Shown here one piece after another: positions 37,382 to 44,300 of a stretch of DNA of 64,000 nt. Origin of the DNA: Kangiella marina (GTDB lineage: Bacteria > Pseudomonadota > Gammaproteobacteria > Enterobacterales > Kangiellaceae). Location of the stretch: assembly GCF_039541235.1 (NCBI RefSeq), contig NZ_BAABFV010000002.1, positions 186,001 to 250,000 of the forward strand, written 5' to 3'. The notes beneath the pieces were generated by a model. It was not told where the DNA came from. It saw only the letters and a program-made list of their open reading frames with translations, and did not search any database. The translations under genes were made by a program, and so were the position numbers. How positions within the stretch are numbered: the stretch's first letter is position 1; every line of letters begins with the position of its first letter.

Positions 37382-37838
37382 GCTACTTTTCTTGCTTGTC
37401 CAAGAAAAGTAGCCAAAAGAAAGACACCCCGATATTGAGGTTATTTTTCAAATAACTTCCTTCACTTCATTCAAGTCATTTAACGCACCATGAAATACAG
37501 CCCATCCATGGTCTGGATTTCATTATTCAAATCTTCCACGATTTGAATTGCTATGCCTTTCATTTCGATCAGCTCAATATAAGGGGGAATCGGTGCAGGC
37601 TTGTGCTTTTAGTAGCCCCTTAAAGTTAGCCGAGAGAGAAAAAGTTATAGCGTAAATTAGGCATGGAGCCTAATTTAGCTAAGACGAAACAGGGAGGTTT
37701 CGTTTAGCGGCGCGTAAGTAACTTTAATGAGCGAGGGAAGTCCGAAGGACCTAACGGTCTGGGGTGCCTTTTCTTTTGGTTCGTTTTTCCCTAAAGGGAT
37801 TCCCTTCGGTCACTTAGGCAAGCAAAGAAAATGAACGT
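37382..37838. repeat. Composite element with related inverted ends and internal hairpins
   Basis: The left end is a perfect 13-bp hairpin, GCTACTTTTCTTG/CAAGAAAAGTAGC (37382-37413), followed by CCAAAAGAAAGACACCCC. The right end, read in reverse (37787-37761), gives CCAAAAGAAAAGGCACCCC with an adjoining imperfect hairpin reaching 37838. Between them are further perfect hairpins: ATTCAAATC/GATTTGAAT (37525-37548), TAAATTAGGC/GCCTAATTTA (37653-37677) and ACGAAAC/GTTTCGT (37684-37703). No open frame of useful length is present. It resembles a non-autonomous, terminally inverted intergenic repeat. Confidence 0.65.
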
Positions 37839-37843
37839 CTAAA

Positions 37844-38371
37844 TTAAATAGCTGCTAAAGTAAGACCATAAACCGCTATCCCACAGGCAGTGGCGACGTT
37901 CATGGAGGAGTTTTTGCCGAGCATGGGGATGTGGGTGGTGATGTCGGCTAACTCTAATAGTTTTTTGCTGACGCCGGTGTTTTCTGAGCCGAGTATCAAG
38001 CAAACTTTTTGTTCTTTTTCTAGTTGTAATTCTTGTAGTGGAGTGCTGTCGCTGGTGATTTCTAGGGCGATGATGGTGTAGTTTTCTTCTTTTAATCTTT
38101 TTATTAATTCAACAGGGTTTTCTGCTGTTTCATACGGCACGTATTTTTCGGTGCTGCGTGATGTTTTACGGATTTTGTTGTTGGGTGGTACTGGTGTATC
38201 GCCGGATAAATAGATTTTTTCGATGCCGAGCGCATCAGAAATACGGAAAAGGCTTCCGACGTTCATGGGTACGGTGATGTTGTGGGCGAGTAGGCTGATT
38301 GGGCGTGTGCTTTTCTTTGTTCTATTTTGGATTTCTAAGTGATCAGCGTGTTCGAGTTGTCTGTTGCTCAT
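37844..38371 (-). CDS. SpoU-type (TrmH family) RNA methyltransferase
   Basis: This is a 175-residue SPOUT-fold RNA 2'-O-methyltransferase. The three SpoU motifs are present: motif 1 NITVPMNVGSLFRISDA, motif 2 KVCLILGSENTGVSKK and motif 3 IPMLGKNSSMNVATACG, which together form the knotted SAM site. It is short and lacks an extra RNA-binding domain, like TrmL or TrmH-like minimal proteins; the RNA target cannot be told from sequence. Its codons look more AT-rich than those of its neighbours, and it sits beside the repeat cluster. Confidence 0.85.
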   Translation of the reverse strand: MSNRQLEHADHLEIQNRTKKSTRPISLLAHNITVPMNVGSLFRISDALGIEKIYLSGDTPVPPNNKIRKTSRSTEKYVPYETAENPVELIKRLKEENYTIIALEITSDSTPLQELQLEKEQKVCLILGSENTGVSKKLLELADITTHIPMLGKNSSMNVATACGIAVYGLTLAAI

Positions 38372-38466
38372 TGTGGGGTTGGGTTTATTCAGTTGTGATT
38401 AGTTTGCCTGAGCCGACATACTTTGGCAAACAGTGACTTGGTCAAGTCTAGAATCTAGAATATTTT

Positions 38467-38541
38467 TGAAAAAAAACAGTCAGCGCGAAGGTTACTAAGG
38501 GGTAGTTAGGTGTCTTGGGTTAAAACACTGCGCTGACTGTT
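38467..38541 (-). terminator. Long-loop Rho-independent terminator or structured 3' end
   Basis: AACAGTCAGCGC (38541-38530 read on the minus strand as the same 12-mer) pairs perfectly with GCGCTGACTGTT (38486-38475), followed by a run of eight T. The 43-nt loop can itself fold into GTGTTTT/AAGACAC and CTAA/TTAG hairpins, giving a branched structure. It starts 31 nt after the stop of the 76-codon gene, so it terminates that transcript. Confidence 0.75.
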
Positions 38542-38572
38542 ACACTGAAGTAAAGCTGACTTGGTAAATGAA

Positions 38573-38803
38573 CTATGATTCTTCTTCACCCGTTTCTTCT
38601 GACTGTGTTGTGACGAGTGCTCGGGTATGGTCGCCGTAGACGGGTTTTTCATTGCGTAGCATGTCCATCATGATTTGAAATTCTGGAGCATCTACATAGA
38701 CGCTTCTTTCGCGAGTATTATCGTAATAGGTAAACCAGAAGTGACCACGGTTTTGACTAGAGTCCCACCAGCCTTGGTATTTTTGAATCAGTTTGATCGC
38801 CAT
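38573..38803 (-). CDS. Small protein of unknown function (76 aa)
   Basis: I do not recognise this protein. It is compact and aromatic-rich at the N-terminus (YQGWWDSSQNRGHFWFTYYD), with a middle helix (PEFQIMMDMLRNEK) and an acidic Ser/Glu/Thr tail. No signal peptide or membrane segment is seen. The AAGGAA ribosome site sits in the loop of a small hairpin GAAAA/TTTTC (38819-38804) directly before the ATG. It lies downstream of the GGA-rich RNA region on the same strand and upstream of a terminator, so it may share that transcript. Confidence 0.7.
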   Translation of the reverse strand: MAIKLIQKYQGWWDSSQNRGHFWFTYYDNTRERSVYVDAPEFQIMMDMLRNEKPVYGDHTRALVTTQSEETGEEES

Positions 38804-39061
38804 GAAAAGTTCCTTTTTCAGTATTTCCGTAAATGTTCAATCCCTGAAACAGTGTCTCTATGTGACTTTGATGTTGAAAGGGGAGTGCACATCCTGTGCC
38901 GTTCCCCTTTTTCATCAACATGCTCATCATGAGCAAGCTCTTTCCCTAGAGATCTCTTCCTGAGATTTGTCCTTAAAGGGATCCTCCTTGAGATGACTCG
39001 TCCTGAGACATTCCCTTTCGCCCTTATCCTTAAAAGCGGAACCAGTCCGTCGGTTCACTTG
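38804..39061 (-). ncRNA. Candidate CsrB/RsmZ-family CsrA-binding small RNA (or CsrA-binding leader)
   Basis: The minus strand carries 14 GGA motifs in about 250 nt, most in predicted hairpin loops, the hallmark of CsrA/RsmA-sequestering RNAs. Examples, read on the minus strand: GAACC-GACGGACT-GGTTC (39056-39039), CGCTTTT-AAGGAT-AAGGGCG (39038-39019), ATCTC-AGGAA-GAGAT (38966-38952), CTCT-AGGGAA-AGAG (38951-38938), GCAC-AGGAT-GTGC (38899-38887) inside a GGGGA/TCCCC stem, ATTT-ACGG-AAAT (38834-38823). The 5' end is inferred from the promoter; no U-rich terminator is visible before the 76-codon gene, so the 3' end is uncertain and the RNA may continue into that gene. The plus strand has few GGA motifs here. 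Confidence 0.72.
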
Positions 39062-39068
39062 TAATTTA

Positions 39069-39100
39069 ATAATAAGTAGGAATTTGATGCTAGGTGTAAA
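39069..39100 (-). promoter_or_regulatory. Candidate promoter of the GGA-rich RNA
   Basis: On the minus strand, TATTAT (39074-39069) is a plausible -10, giving a start near 39061. A -35-like TTTACA (39100-39095) is 20 bp away, too far for a good sigma70 promoter, which suits an activator-dependent promoter. Confidence 0.4.
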
Positions 39101-39112
39101 CGATGAAGCTTT

Positions 39113-39130
39113 TGTGAGAGATTGACTACA
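39113..39130 (-). promoter_or_regulatory. GacA/UvrY-box-like site
   Basis: The minus strand reads TGTAGT-CAATCT-CTCACA. The upstream activating sequence of rsmX/Y/Z and related genes is TGTAAG-N6-CTTACA; nine of the twelve half-site bases agree. Its centre is about 60 bp upstream of the inferred start at 39061, a distance typical for GacA-dependent promoters. Confidence 0.5.
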
Positions 39131-39154
39131 CTTTGATGACGCAGTGGAGTACGA

Positions 39155-40105
39155 CTATTCGTATTCGAGTTCGTCAAACAAGGGAGAGGGGCCGAAGACA
39201 TTGGACTGTGTGATGGTTGTAAATATTTCTAAGGCTTTAATGCCTTTGCTGGAGTTACCTTTACTGTTGAGGCCTGGACTCCATACGGCGACACTGTACT
39301 GATCCGGGTAGATGGCAACGATGCCACCGCCGACACCACTTTTTCCGGGTAGCCCGACTTTAAAGGCAAATTCACCCGCTTCGTCGTAAAAACCACATAA
39401 CAGCATAATGGAGTTGATACGCTTAGTTTCGCGTGCTGTAAGAACGGTGTCATTATTGAGCGGGTTTTTGCCACTACGAGCGAGGAACATGAAAGTCTGT
39501 GCTAAGTCTTTGCAGCTCATCTCGATCGAACAAAGGTGGAAGTAAAAGTCTAAAACCTCCTCGACGTCATTCTCAATATTGCCATAGGATTTCATGAGGT
39601 TTATGTGTGCGTTATTTTTGAAGCCACACTCTTTTTCTGACTCTGCTGTTGTTACACAGTAATCAATATGTGGGTTTCCGGCTAACTCACGTACAAACTG
39701 GATGAAGTCCTGATAGGGGTTCTCGAGTTGGCTGACTAAAATGTCACAAACCACGATGGCACCTGCATTGATAAGCGGGTTTCGAGGAATACCTTGCTCA
39801 TATTCAAGCTGAACTAAAGAGTTGAAAGGGCTGCCCGATGGCTCGACACCAACGCGCTTCCATAAGTCAGTACCTACTAACTTGAAGGCGTATACCAGAG
39901 ACAAAACCTTTGAAATACTTTGGATGGAAAATGACTCGTCAGTGTCGCCATGCGCATATTCATGGCCTTCCTCCGTCACCAAATAGATCCCAAACTTGTT
40001 AGGATTGGCTTTAGCTAATGCTGGGATATAGGTTGCAACCTGGCCGATTTCATCAAAGCCTTTTAGCTCTTCACTAATTTGTTCAAAGATTTCTTTATAA
40101 TTCAT
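39155..40105 (-). CDS. glsA: Glutaminase
   Basis: This is a 316-residue serine-dependent beta-lactamase-like glutaminase, converting glutamine to glutamate and ammonia. The catalytic Ser63-Lys66 pair is in FSIQSISK, with NPLINAGAIVV, the EKECGFKNNAHINLMKSYG segment and GVGGGIVAIYP near the C-terminus. The length matches the YbaS/YneH family. It is a single gene with 49 bp or less between its stop and the candidate regulatory sites of the RNA downstream. Confidence 0.95.
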   Translation of the reverse strand: MNYKEIFEQISEELKGFDEIGQVATYIPALAKANPNKFGIYLVTEEGHEYAHGDTDESFSIQSISKVLSLVYAFKLVGTDLWKRVGVEPSGSPFNSLVQLEYEQGIPRNPLINAGAIVVCDILVSQLENPYQDFIQFVRELAGNPHIDYCVTTAESEKECGFKNNAHINLMKSYGNIENDVEEVLDFYFHLCSIEMSCKDLAQTFMFLARSGKNPLNNDTVLTARETKRINSIMLLCGFYDEAGEFAFKVGLPGKSGVGGGIVAIYPDQYSVAVWSPGLNSKGNSSKGIKALEIFTTITQSNVFGPSPLFDELEYE

Positions 40106-40496
40106 AGAGTTATCATGACATTAGTCTTAAGGACAGTCTAGGGCACTCCGCTCAGAAATACCACCTTAGATTTGTAGCATATGTCGATTGGTTATAACTG
40201 GGCTCGACACATAGCTGGCGTCAAGGTGTTACGTTTCTGTCCAGCAGAATAACAAGCTCAGAAGCGACCAATTGTAAAATTGTGTCACTAAAAACCTGCT
40301 ATTTGGGTGGTTTCAGGCTGGTTGAGACCTCCAAAATCCACCAAAACTGGCCTCTAACTTAAAGTAGTTTCTAACTTATAACGCTAATTTGATGAAAAGT
40401 CTCGCTTTTATTTTTAGGTGTTTGTTAGTGCCAACTAACCATTGCTAAGTGTTTGTCAAATAAGGACATTTTTCACATTTTACATGCAGATTTGCC
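40106..40496. other. Non-coding region upstream of glsA and the mraZ promoter
   Basis: About 390 bp with no gene. It must hold the glsA promoter (minus), but no convincing box pair was found. A perfect inverted repeat GTTAGT-GCCA-ACTAAC lies at 40424-40439, about 60 bp upstream of the mraZ -35 box. Confidence 0.5.
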
Positions 40497-40525
40497 TTGC
40501 AAAAATCATCCAAACTTCATATAGT
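40497..40525 (+). promoter_or_regulatory. Sigma70 promoter of the dcw cluster (Pmra)
   Basis: TTGCAA (40497-40502), 17-bp spacer, TATAGT (40520-40525). The start would be near 40532. No other promoter of this quality was seen before ftsI. Confidence 0.75.
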
Positions 40526-40530
40526 GTAGA

Positions 40531-40570
40531 GAAGTGGAGAAAAGTGTCGCAAAGTGGATCGTAAAGGATC
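40531..40570 (+). promoter_or_regulatory. Four 10-bp direct repeats, probable MraZ boxes
   Basis: Consecutive 10-mers GAAGTGGAGA, AAAGTGTCGC, AAAGTGGATC and GTAAAGGATC are in exact register just after the -10 box. MraZ is known to bind tandem GTGG/AAAGTGK repeats with 10-bp spacing upstream of its own gene, so this fits autorepression of the dcw cluster. Confidence 0.75.
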
Positions 40571-40750
40571 AGTGACGATCAAAACGATTTACTGAGCGTT
40601 GTAACAAACCATCATTACTGATGGCGAGCTTTAAAAAGAACCTTGAAAGAGCCTTGCTTTTACTCTCTCCTAGCAGTCCTCTTTCAAGCTTCTTTCCCTA
40701 AAGTGCCCTTAATGATGAACAGTCGAGTTAACTGGGGTTAAAAGAAGCCA
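40571..40750 (+). promoter_or_regulatory. mraZ leader with a perfect 10-bp inverted repeat
   Basis: The mRNA leader is about 220 nt. CTTGAAAGAG (40642-40651) pairs with CTCTTTCAAG (40679-40688); a smaller hairpin CATCA/TGATG lies at 40611-40624. No open frame with a ribosome site was found. Confidence 0.5.
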
Positions 40751-41206
40751 ATGTTTAGAGGCGCAACAGCAATCAATATGGACGCGAAAGGTCGTATCGC
40801 CATTCCGGCGAAGTACCGCTCGCGTTTTCATGATGTATGCGCTAATCAAATCGTGGTGACTATTGACCTCTTCGACCCATGTTTACTGCTTTTCCCGCTC
40901 CCCCAATGGGAACAACTCGAAGCGACTCTTGACACTTTTTCCAACACTGACCCTAATCAACGTCGCATAAAACGTATGTTACTTGGCCATGCTTCTGAGC
41001 ATGATATCGATGGTAACGGACGTATTCTACTACCACCGGTTCTTCGTGAATACGCACATCTTGAAAAAGAAGTGTTATTAGCTGGTCAAGGTAAAACCTT
41101 CCAAATTTGGAATGAAACCAACTGGCATAAGAAAATTGAAGACGATGTTACTGCGTTGGGCGAGGGTCCATTAGATACAGAGAACTTACCGGATCTGGCG
41201 TTTTAA
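40751..41206 (+). CDS. mraZ: Transcriptional regulator MraZ
   Basis: MraZ is the AbrB-like DNA-binding protein that represses the dcw cluster in E. coli. The 151-residue protein has two swapped-hairpin repeats: FRGATAINMDAKGRIAIPAKYR and, in the second half, EHDIDGNGRILLPPVLREYA. It is the first gene of the cluster, 2 bp before rsmH, with the probable binding sites at 40531-40570. Confidence 0.96.
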   Translation: MFRGATAINMDAKGRIAIPAKYRSRFHDVCANQIVVTIDLFDPCLLLFPLPQWEQLEATLDTFSNTDPNQRRIKRMLLGHASEHDIDGNGRILLPPVLREYAHLEKEVLLAGQGKTFQIWNETNWHKKIEDDVTALGEGPLDTENLPDLAF

Positions 41207-41208
41207 CC

Positions 41209-42141
41209 ATGAAAGACAAGGCGCATGACTCGGTTCTACTCGATGAAACAGTGGAGGCTCTGGTGATCAACCCTGATGGTATTTACATTGACTGCACTTT
41301 TGGCCGTGGCGGCCATAGTCGAGCAGTATTGTCGATGCTATCTGAACAGGGCCGTCTGATGGCTTTCGATAAAGATCCTCAGGCGATTCAAGAGGGCCAA
41401 GCTTTAGAACAAGAAGACTCTCGTTTTGAAATTATTCATGAGAGTTTTTCCCTGTTAGAACAAAAGGTTAGCGAAAAATCACTAGTCGGCGCTATTGATG
41501 GAATCATGATGGACTTAGGGGTCTCATCTCCACAACTGGATCAGGCGGAACGCGGCTTCAGCTTTATGCAAGACGGTCCTCTGGATATGCGAATGGACAC
41601 GACACGCGGGCAAACCGCAGAGCAGTGGGTCGCCAAAACCAGTGAAGACGATATGGTGTGGACGTTCAAAACCTTTGGCGAAGAACGTTACGCGAAACGA
41701 ATCGCGCGCGCGATCATTGAGAAGCGACAAAAAGCCTCTATCAACCGCACGTTACAGTTAGCGGAAATTATAAAAGAGGCACATCCGCGCTGGGAAAAAC
41801 ATAAACATCCAGCAACTCGCTGTTTTCAGGCGATACGAATCGCTGTTAACAGTGAGCTGGATGACTTGCAACACACTTTAGAACAGTCGTTGAAGTGCTT
41901 AAAAATTGGTGGTCGCTTGGTCGCCATCAGTTTCCATTCGTTGGAAGACCGAATGGTGAAACGATTTATACAGAAGCAGGAAAAAGGCCAGGATTTTCCA
42001 CCTGGCTTGCCGGTGACGGAAGACATGATTAACCGCCGAATGAAAAAAGTCGGCAAGTTCACCAAGGCCGGTGACGATGAGTTAGAACGAAATAACCGCG
42101 CGCGTAGCGCGGTTATGCGTGTTGCGGAGAAGATTTCTTGA
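41209..42141 (+). CDS. rsmH: 16S rRNA m4C1402 methyltransferase RsmH
   Basis: RsmH (MraW) adds the N4-methyl group to C1402 of 16S rRNA, the same nucleotide modified by RsmI at 35256. The 310-residue protein has the SAM-binding GIYIDCTFGRGGHSRAVL and FDKDPQAI, then DGIMMDLGVSSPQLD and the C-terminal AISFHSLEDRMVKRF. It overlaps ftsL by 4 bases. Confidence 0.97.
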   Translation: MKDKAHDSVLLDETVEALVINPDGIYIDCTFGRGGHSRAVLSMLSEQGRLMAFDKDPQAIQEGQALEQEDSRFEIIHESFSLLEQKVSEKSLVGAIDGIMMDLGVSSPQLDQAERGFSFMQDGPLDMRMDTTRGQTAEQWVAKTSEDDMVWTFKTFGEERYAKRIARAIIEKRQKASINRTLQLAEIIKEAHPRWEKHKHPATRCFQAIRIAVNSELDDLQHTLEQSLKCLKIGGRLVAISFHSLEDRMVKRFIQKQEKGQDFPPGLPVTEDMINRRMKKVGKFTKAGDDELERNNRARSAVMRVAEKIS

Positions 42142-42506
42142 GCGAAAGCAAGAAAGCCGCAGCTGGTAAAAAGGTTAGAGAAACCAATAGTTTATGGCCT
42201 TTTTATAGTTTGATAGCAGCTTTCGCAAGACGTTTTGGTGTGATTGTTTTAGGTGTGGTGGTGGTGATTTCAGCGATCACAGTGGCTTACCAAACACATC
42301 AATTACGTCAGGCAACGATAGCGTTAAAGGCGTTACAAGATGAGCAAACTGCGCTGGATTTGCAATGGCAGAAACTAAGGCTTGAGCAGAGCGCGCTGGC
42401 CGACCACAGCAGAATCGAGCGGCTGGCGGAAGAACAGTTACAAATGAAGCACACGGACAATGATGACGAAATCATCATGAAACCGGCGCTAAGAAATAAT
42501 GATTAA
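42138..42506 (+). CDS. ftsL: Cell division protein FtsL
   Basis: FtsL is a bitopic divisome protein that, with FtsB and FtsQ, activates FtsWI. The 122-residue protein has a cytoplasmic N-terminus, one membrane segment (about residues 34-53, FGVIVLGVVVVISAITVAY) and a leucine-zipper-like coiled coil ending LAEEQLQMKH. The start is TTG at 42138, overlapping the rsmH stop, with GGAGAAG upstream; a TTG may keep FtsL low. Confidence 0.93.
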   Translation: MSESKKAAAGKKVRETNSLWPFYSLIAAFARRFGVIVLGVVVVISAITVAYQTHQLRQATIALKALQDEQTALDLQWQKLRLEQSALADHSRIERLAEEQLQMKHTDNDDEIIMKPALRNND

Positions 42507-42536
42507 ACGCAGTTGATAGGTTAGGACCGATAACGA

Positions 42537-44300
42537 ATGAAGAAGGTTAGAAACCGCAAAGTTAAGACAGTACCACTCTGCACATGGCGTTTTTATGCCA
42601 TGAGCGTGGTATTGCTGTGCGGTTTTTTTGCCCTGTTAGGTCGCGCGGCTTACTTACAGGTTGTGAGCGCTGATGATTTAGCTAAAGCGGGTGACTCGCG
42701 TTCAGTCCGCGTCAAAGGTATCTCGAGTCACCGCGGCTTAATCCTTGATCGTAATGGAGTCGAGCTTGCGCGTTCAGTGCCAACTGAGTCTGTGTGGTTG
42801 GATATTAAAACCTTATTGCAGACACCAAAAGTCTTGCAGAGTGAAAAGTGGAAAGCATTCTCTGCTGCATTGAAACGCGATGAAGATGAATTAAATCAAT
42901 GGGTTATCAACCGCTCTGAGCGACAGTTCGTGTGGTTAGAGCGTCAGGTTGATCCTAACGTATCCTTGTATATCAAGCGATTAGATATTAAAGGCGTAAA
43001 CTTCAAAACCGAATACCGTCGTTATTACCCTAGTGCCGAAGTTGCGGCGCATGTCGTCGGCTTTACTGGGGTTGACGATAAAGGGTTAGAAGGGGTTGAG
43101 AAGGCATTCGATAGCTTTTTAACGGGTAAGCCGGGTAAAGAGCAAGTGGTTGTTGACTTGTACCGTCGCGTGGTTGAAGAGCGTGGTGTACTGGCTAAAG
43201 CTGAGCAAGGCAATGATCTACAGCTGAGCATTGATTCTCGAATTCAAGCCGCAGCTTATAAAGAGTTAAAGAAAGCAGTCTTGTCGAATGGTGCTAAAGG
43301 TGGCTCAGTGGTGGTGATGGATGTTGATACTGGCGAAGTGCTAGCAATGGCAAGCCAACCATCTTTTAATCCAAACCGTTCAGACAGTCGTTTGCCAGAG
43401 CTTACGCGTAACCGTTCGATTACGGATATGTTTGAACCCGGATCAACGGTCAAGCCTTTAACGGTGATTAGCGGATTAAGTAGCGGAAAATTCAGCGTTA
43501 ACAGTGAGATAGATACCTCACCTGGACGGATGTATTTGGATTACGCTTGGGTGCGTGATTCGCGGAATCACGGTGTGCTCGACCTGGATGGCATTATCAA
43601 AAAGTCGAGCAACATGGGCGTCTCAAAAATTGCACTAGAACTGACCGACGAAGAGTTCCTAAGAACCTTGTATGCGGTAGGTTTTGGCATTGATACCGGG
43701 CTTGGAATCCAGGGTGAAGCGGAAGGGCGTTTATCGCCTCGCCCAAATTGGTCACGTCATGAAAAAGCCACTTGGTCATACGGTTATGGCTTTATGGTGA
43801 CACCGATGCAGTTAGCGCAGGCTTACACTATTATCGGTACCGGTGGTATTCGACGTACGCCGACATTATTAAAGCGTCCAGAACATGAAGAAATTGACAG
43901 CGAGCGGGTTATCCAACCTGAGATCGCGTCAGCGGTACTCAACATGATGGAGCATGTGACCCAAGAAGGCGGTACTGGAACGCGTGCACGAGTCGATGGT
44001 TATCGAGTGGCAGGTAAAACAGGAACCTCTCGTAAAGCCATTCGTGGCGGTTACGGTGACGAATATGTGACCTATTTTGCGGGCTTAGTACCAGCGACTG
44101 ATCCAAAGTTTGCCATCGTAGTTATGGTGGACGAGCCTGCTGGTGATAGCTATTACGGCGGTACAGTATCGGCACCGGTATTTTCAGAAGTCGCTGATAC
44201 CGCTCTACACTTATTGAATGTTGCTCCAGATGGCGACATTAAGCGCCCAACTGTGGCGACAGCAACAGGCGCTATTGCCAAAGGAGCAAGCAATGACTAG
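42537..44300 (+). CDS. ftsI: Peptidoglycan transpeptidase FtsI (PBP3)
   Basis: FtsI is the division-specific class B PBP. The 587-residue protein has a short cytoplasmic region, one membrane helix (about 19-40), the pedestal domain with SSHRGLILDRNG, and the transpeptidase domain with Ser303-Lys306 (PGSTVKPL), the SSN motif (KKSSNMGVSK) and KTG (VAGKTGTSRK). It is 30 bp after ftsL, and its stop overlaps the murE start by 8 bases. Confidence 0.97.
   Translation: MKKVRNRKVKTVPLCTWRFYAMSVVLLCGFFALLGRAAYLQVVSADDLAKAGDSRSVRVKGISSHRGLILDRNGVELARSVPTESVWLDIKTLLQTPKVLQSEKWKAFSAALKRDEDELNQWVINRSERQFVWLERQVDPNVSLYIKRLDIKGVNFKTEYRRYYPSAEVAAHVVGFTGVDDKGLEGVEKAFDSFLTGKPGKEQVVVDLYRRVVEERGVLAKAEQGNDLQLSIDSRIQAAAYKELKKAVLSNGAKGGSVVVMDVDTGEVLAMASQPSFNPNRSDSRLPELTRNRSITDMFEPGSTVKPLTVISGLSSGKFSVNSEIDTSPGRMYLDYAWVRDSRNHGVLDLDGIIKKSSNMGVSKIALELTDEEFLRTLYAVGFGIDTGLGIQGEAEGRLSPRPNWSRHEKATWSYGYGFMVTPMQLAQAYTIIGTGGIRRTPTLLKRPEHEEIDSERVIQPEIASAVLNMMEHVTQEGGTGTRARVDGYRVAGKTGTSRKAIRGGYGDEYVTYFAGLVPATDPKFAIVVMVDEPAGDSYYGGTVSAPVFSEVADTALHLLNVAPDGDIKRPTVATATGAIAKGASND

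Noticed and set aside
38875-38915. Plus-strand terminator (GGGGA/TCCCC stem followed by T5)
   Set aside because: It looks like a terminator on the plus strand, but no plus-strand gene ends here; on the minus strand the same stem displays an AGGAT loop and fits the CsrA-binding RNA better.
38675-38932. 85-codon plus-strand frame antisense to the 76-aa gene
   Set aside because: No ribosome site, and it crosses the GGA-rich hairpins whose conserved-looking structure is on the other strand.
40531-40570. Reading the 10-bp repeats before mraZ as a CRISPR or satellite repeat
   Set aside because: Only four short units exist, directly after a promoter, which fits MraZ boxes.
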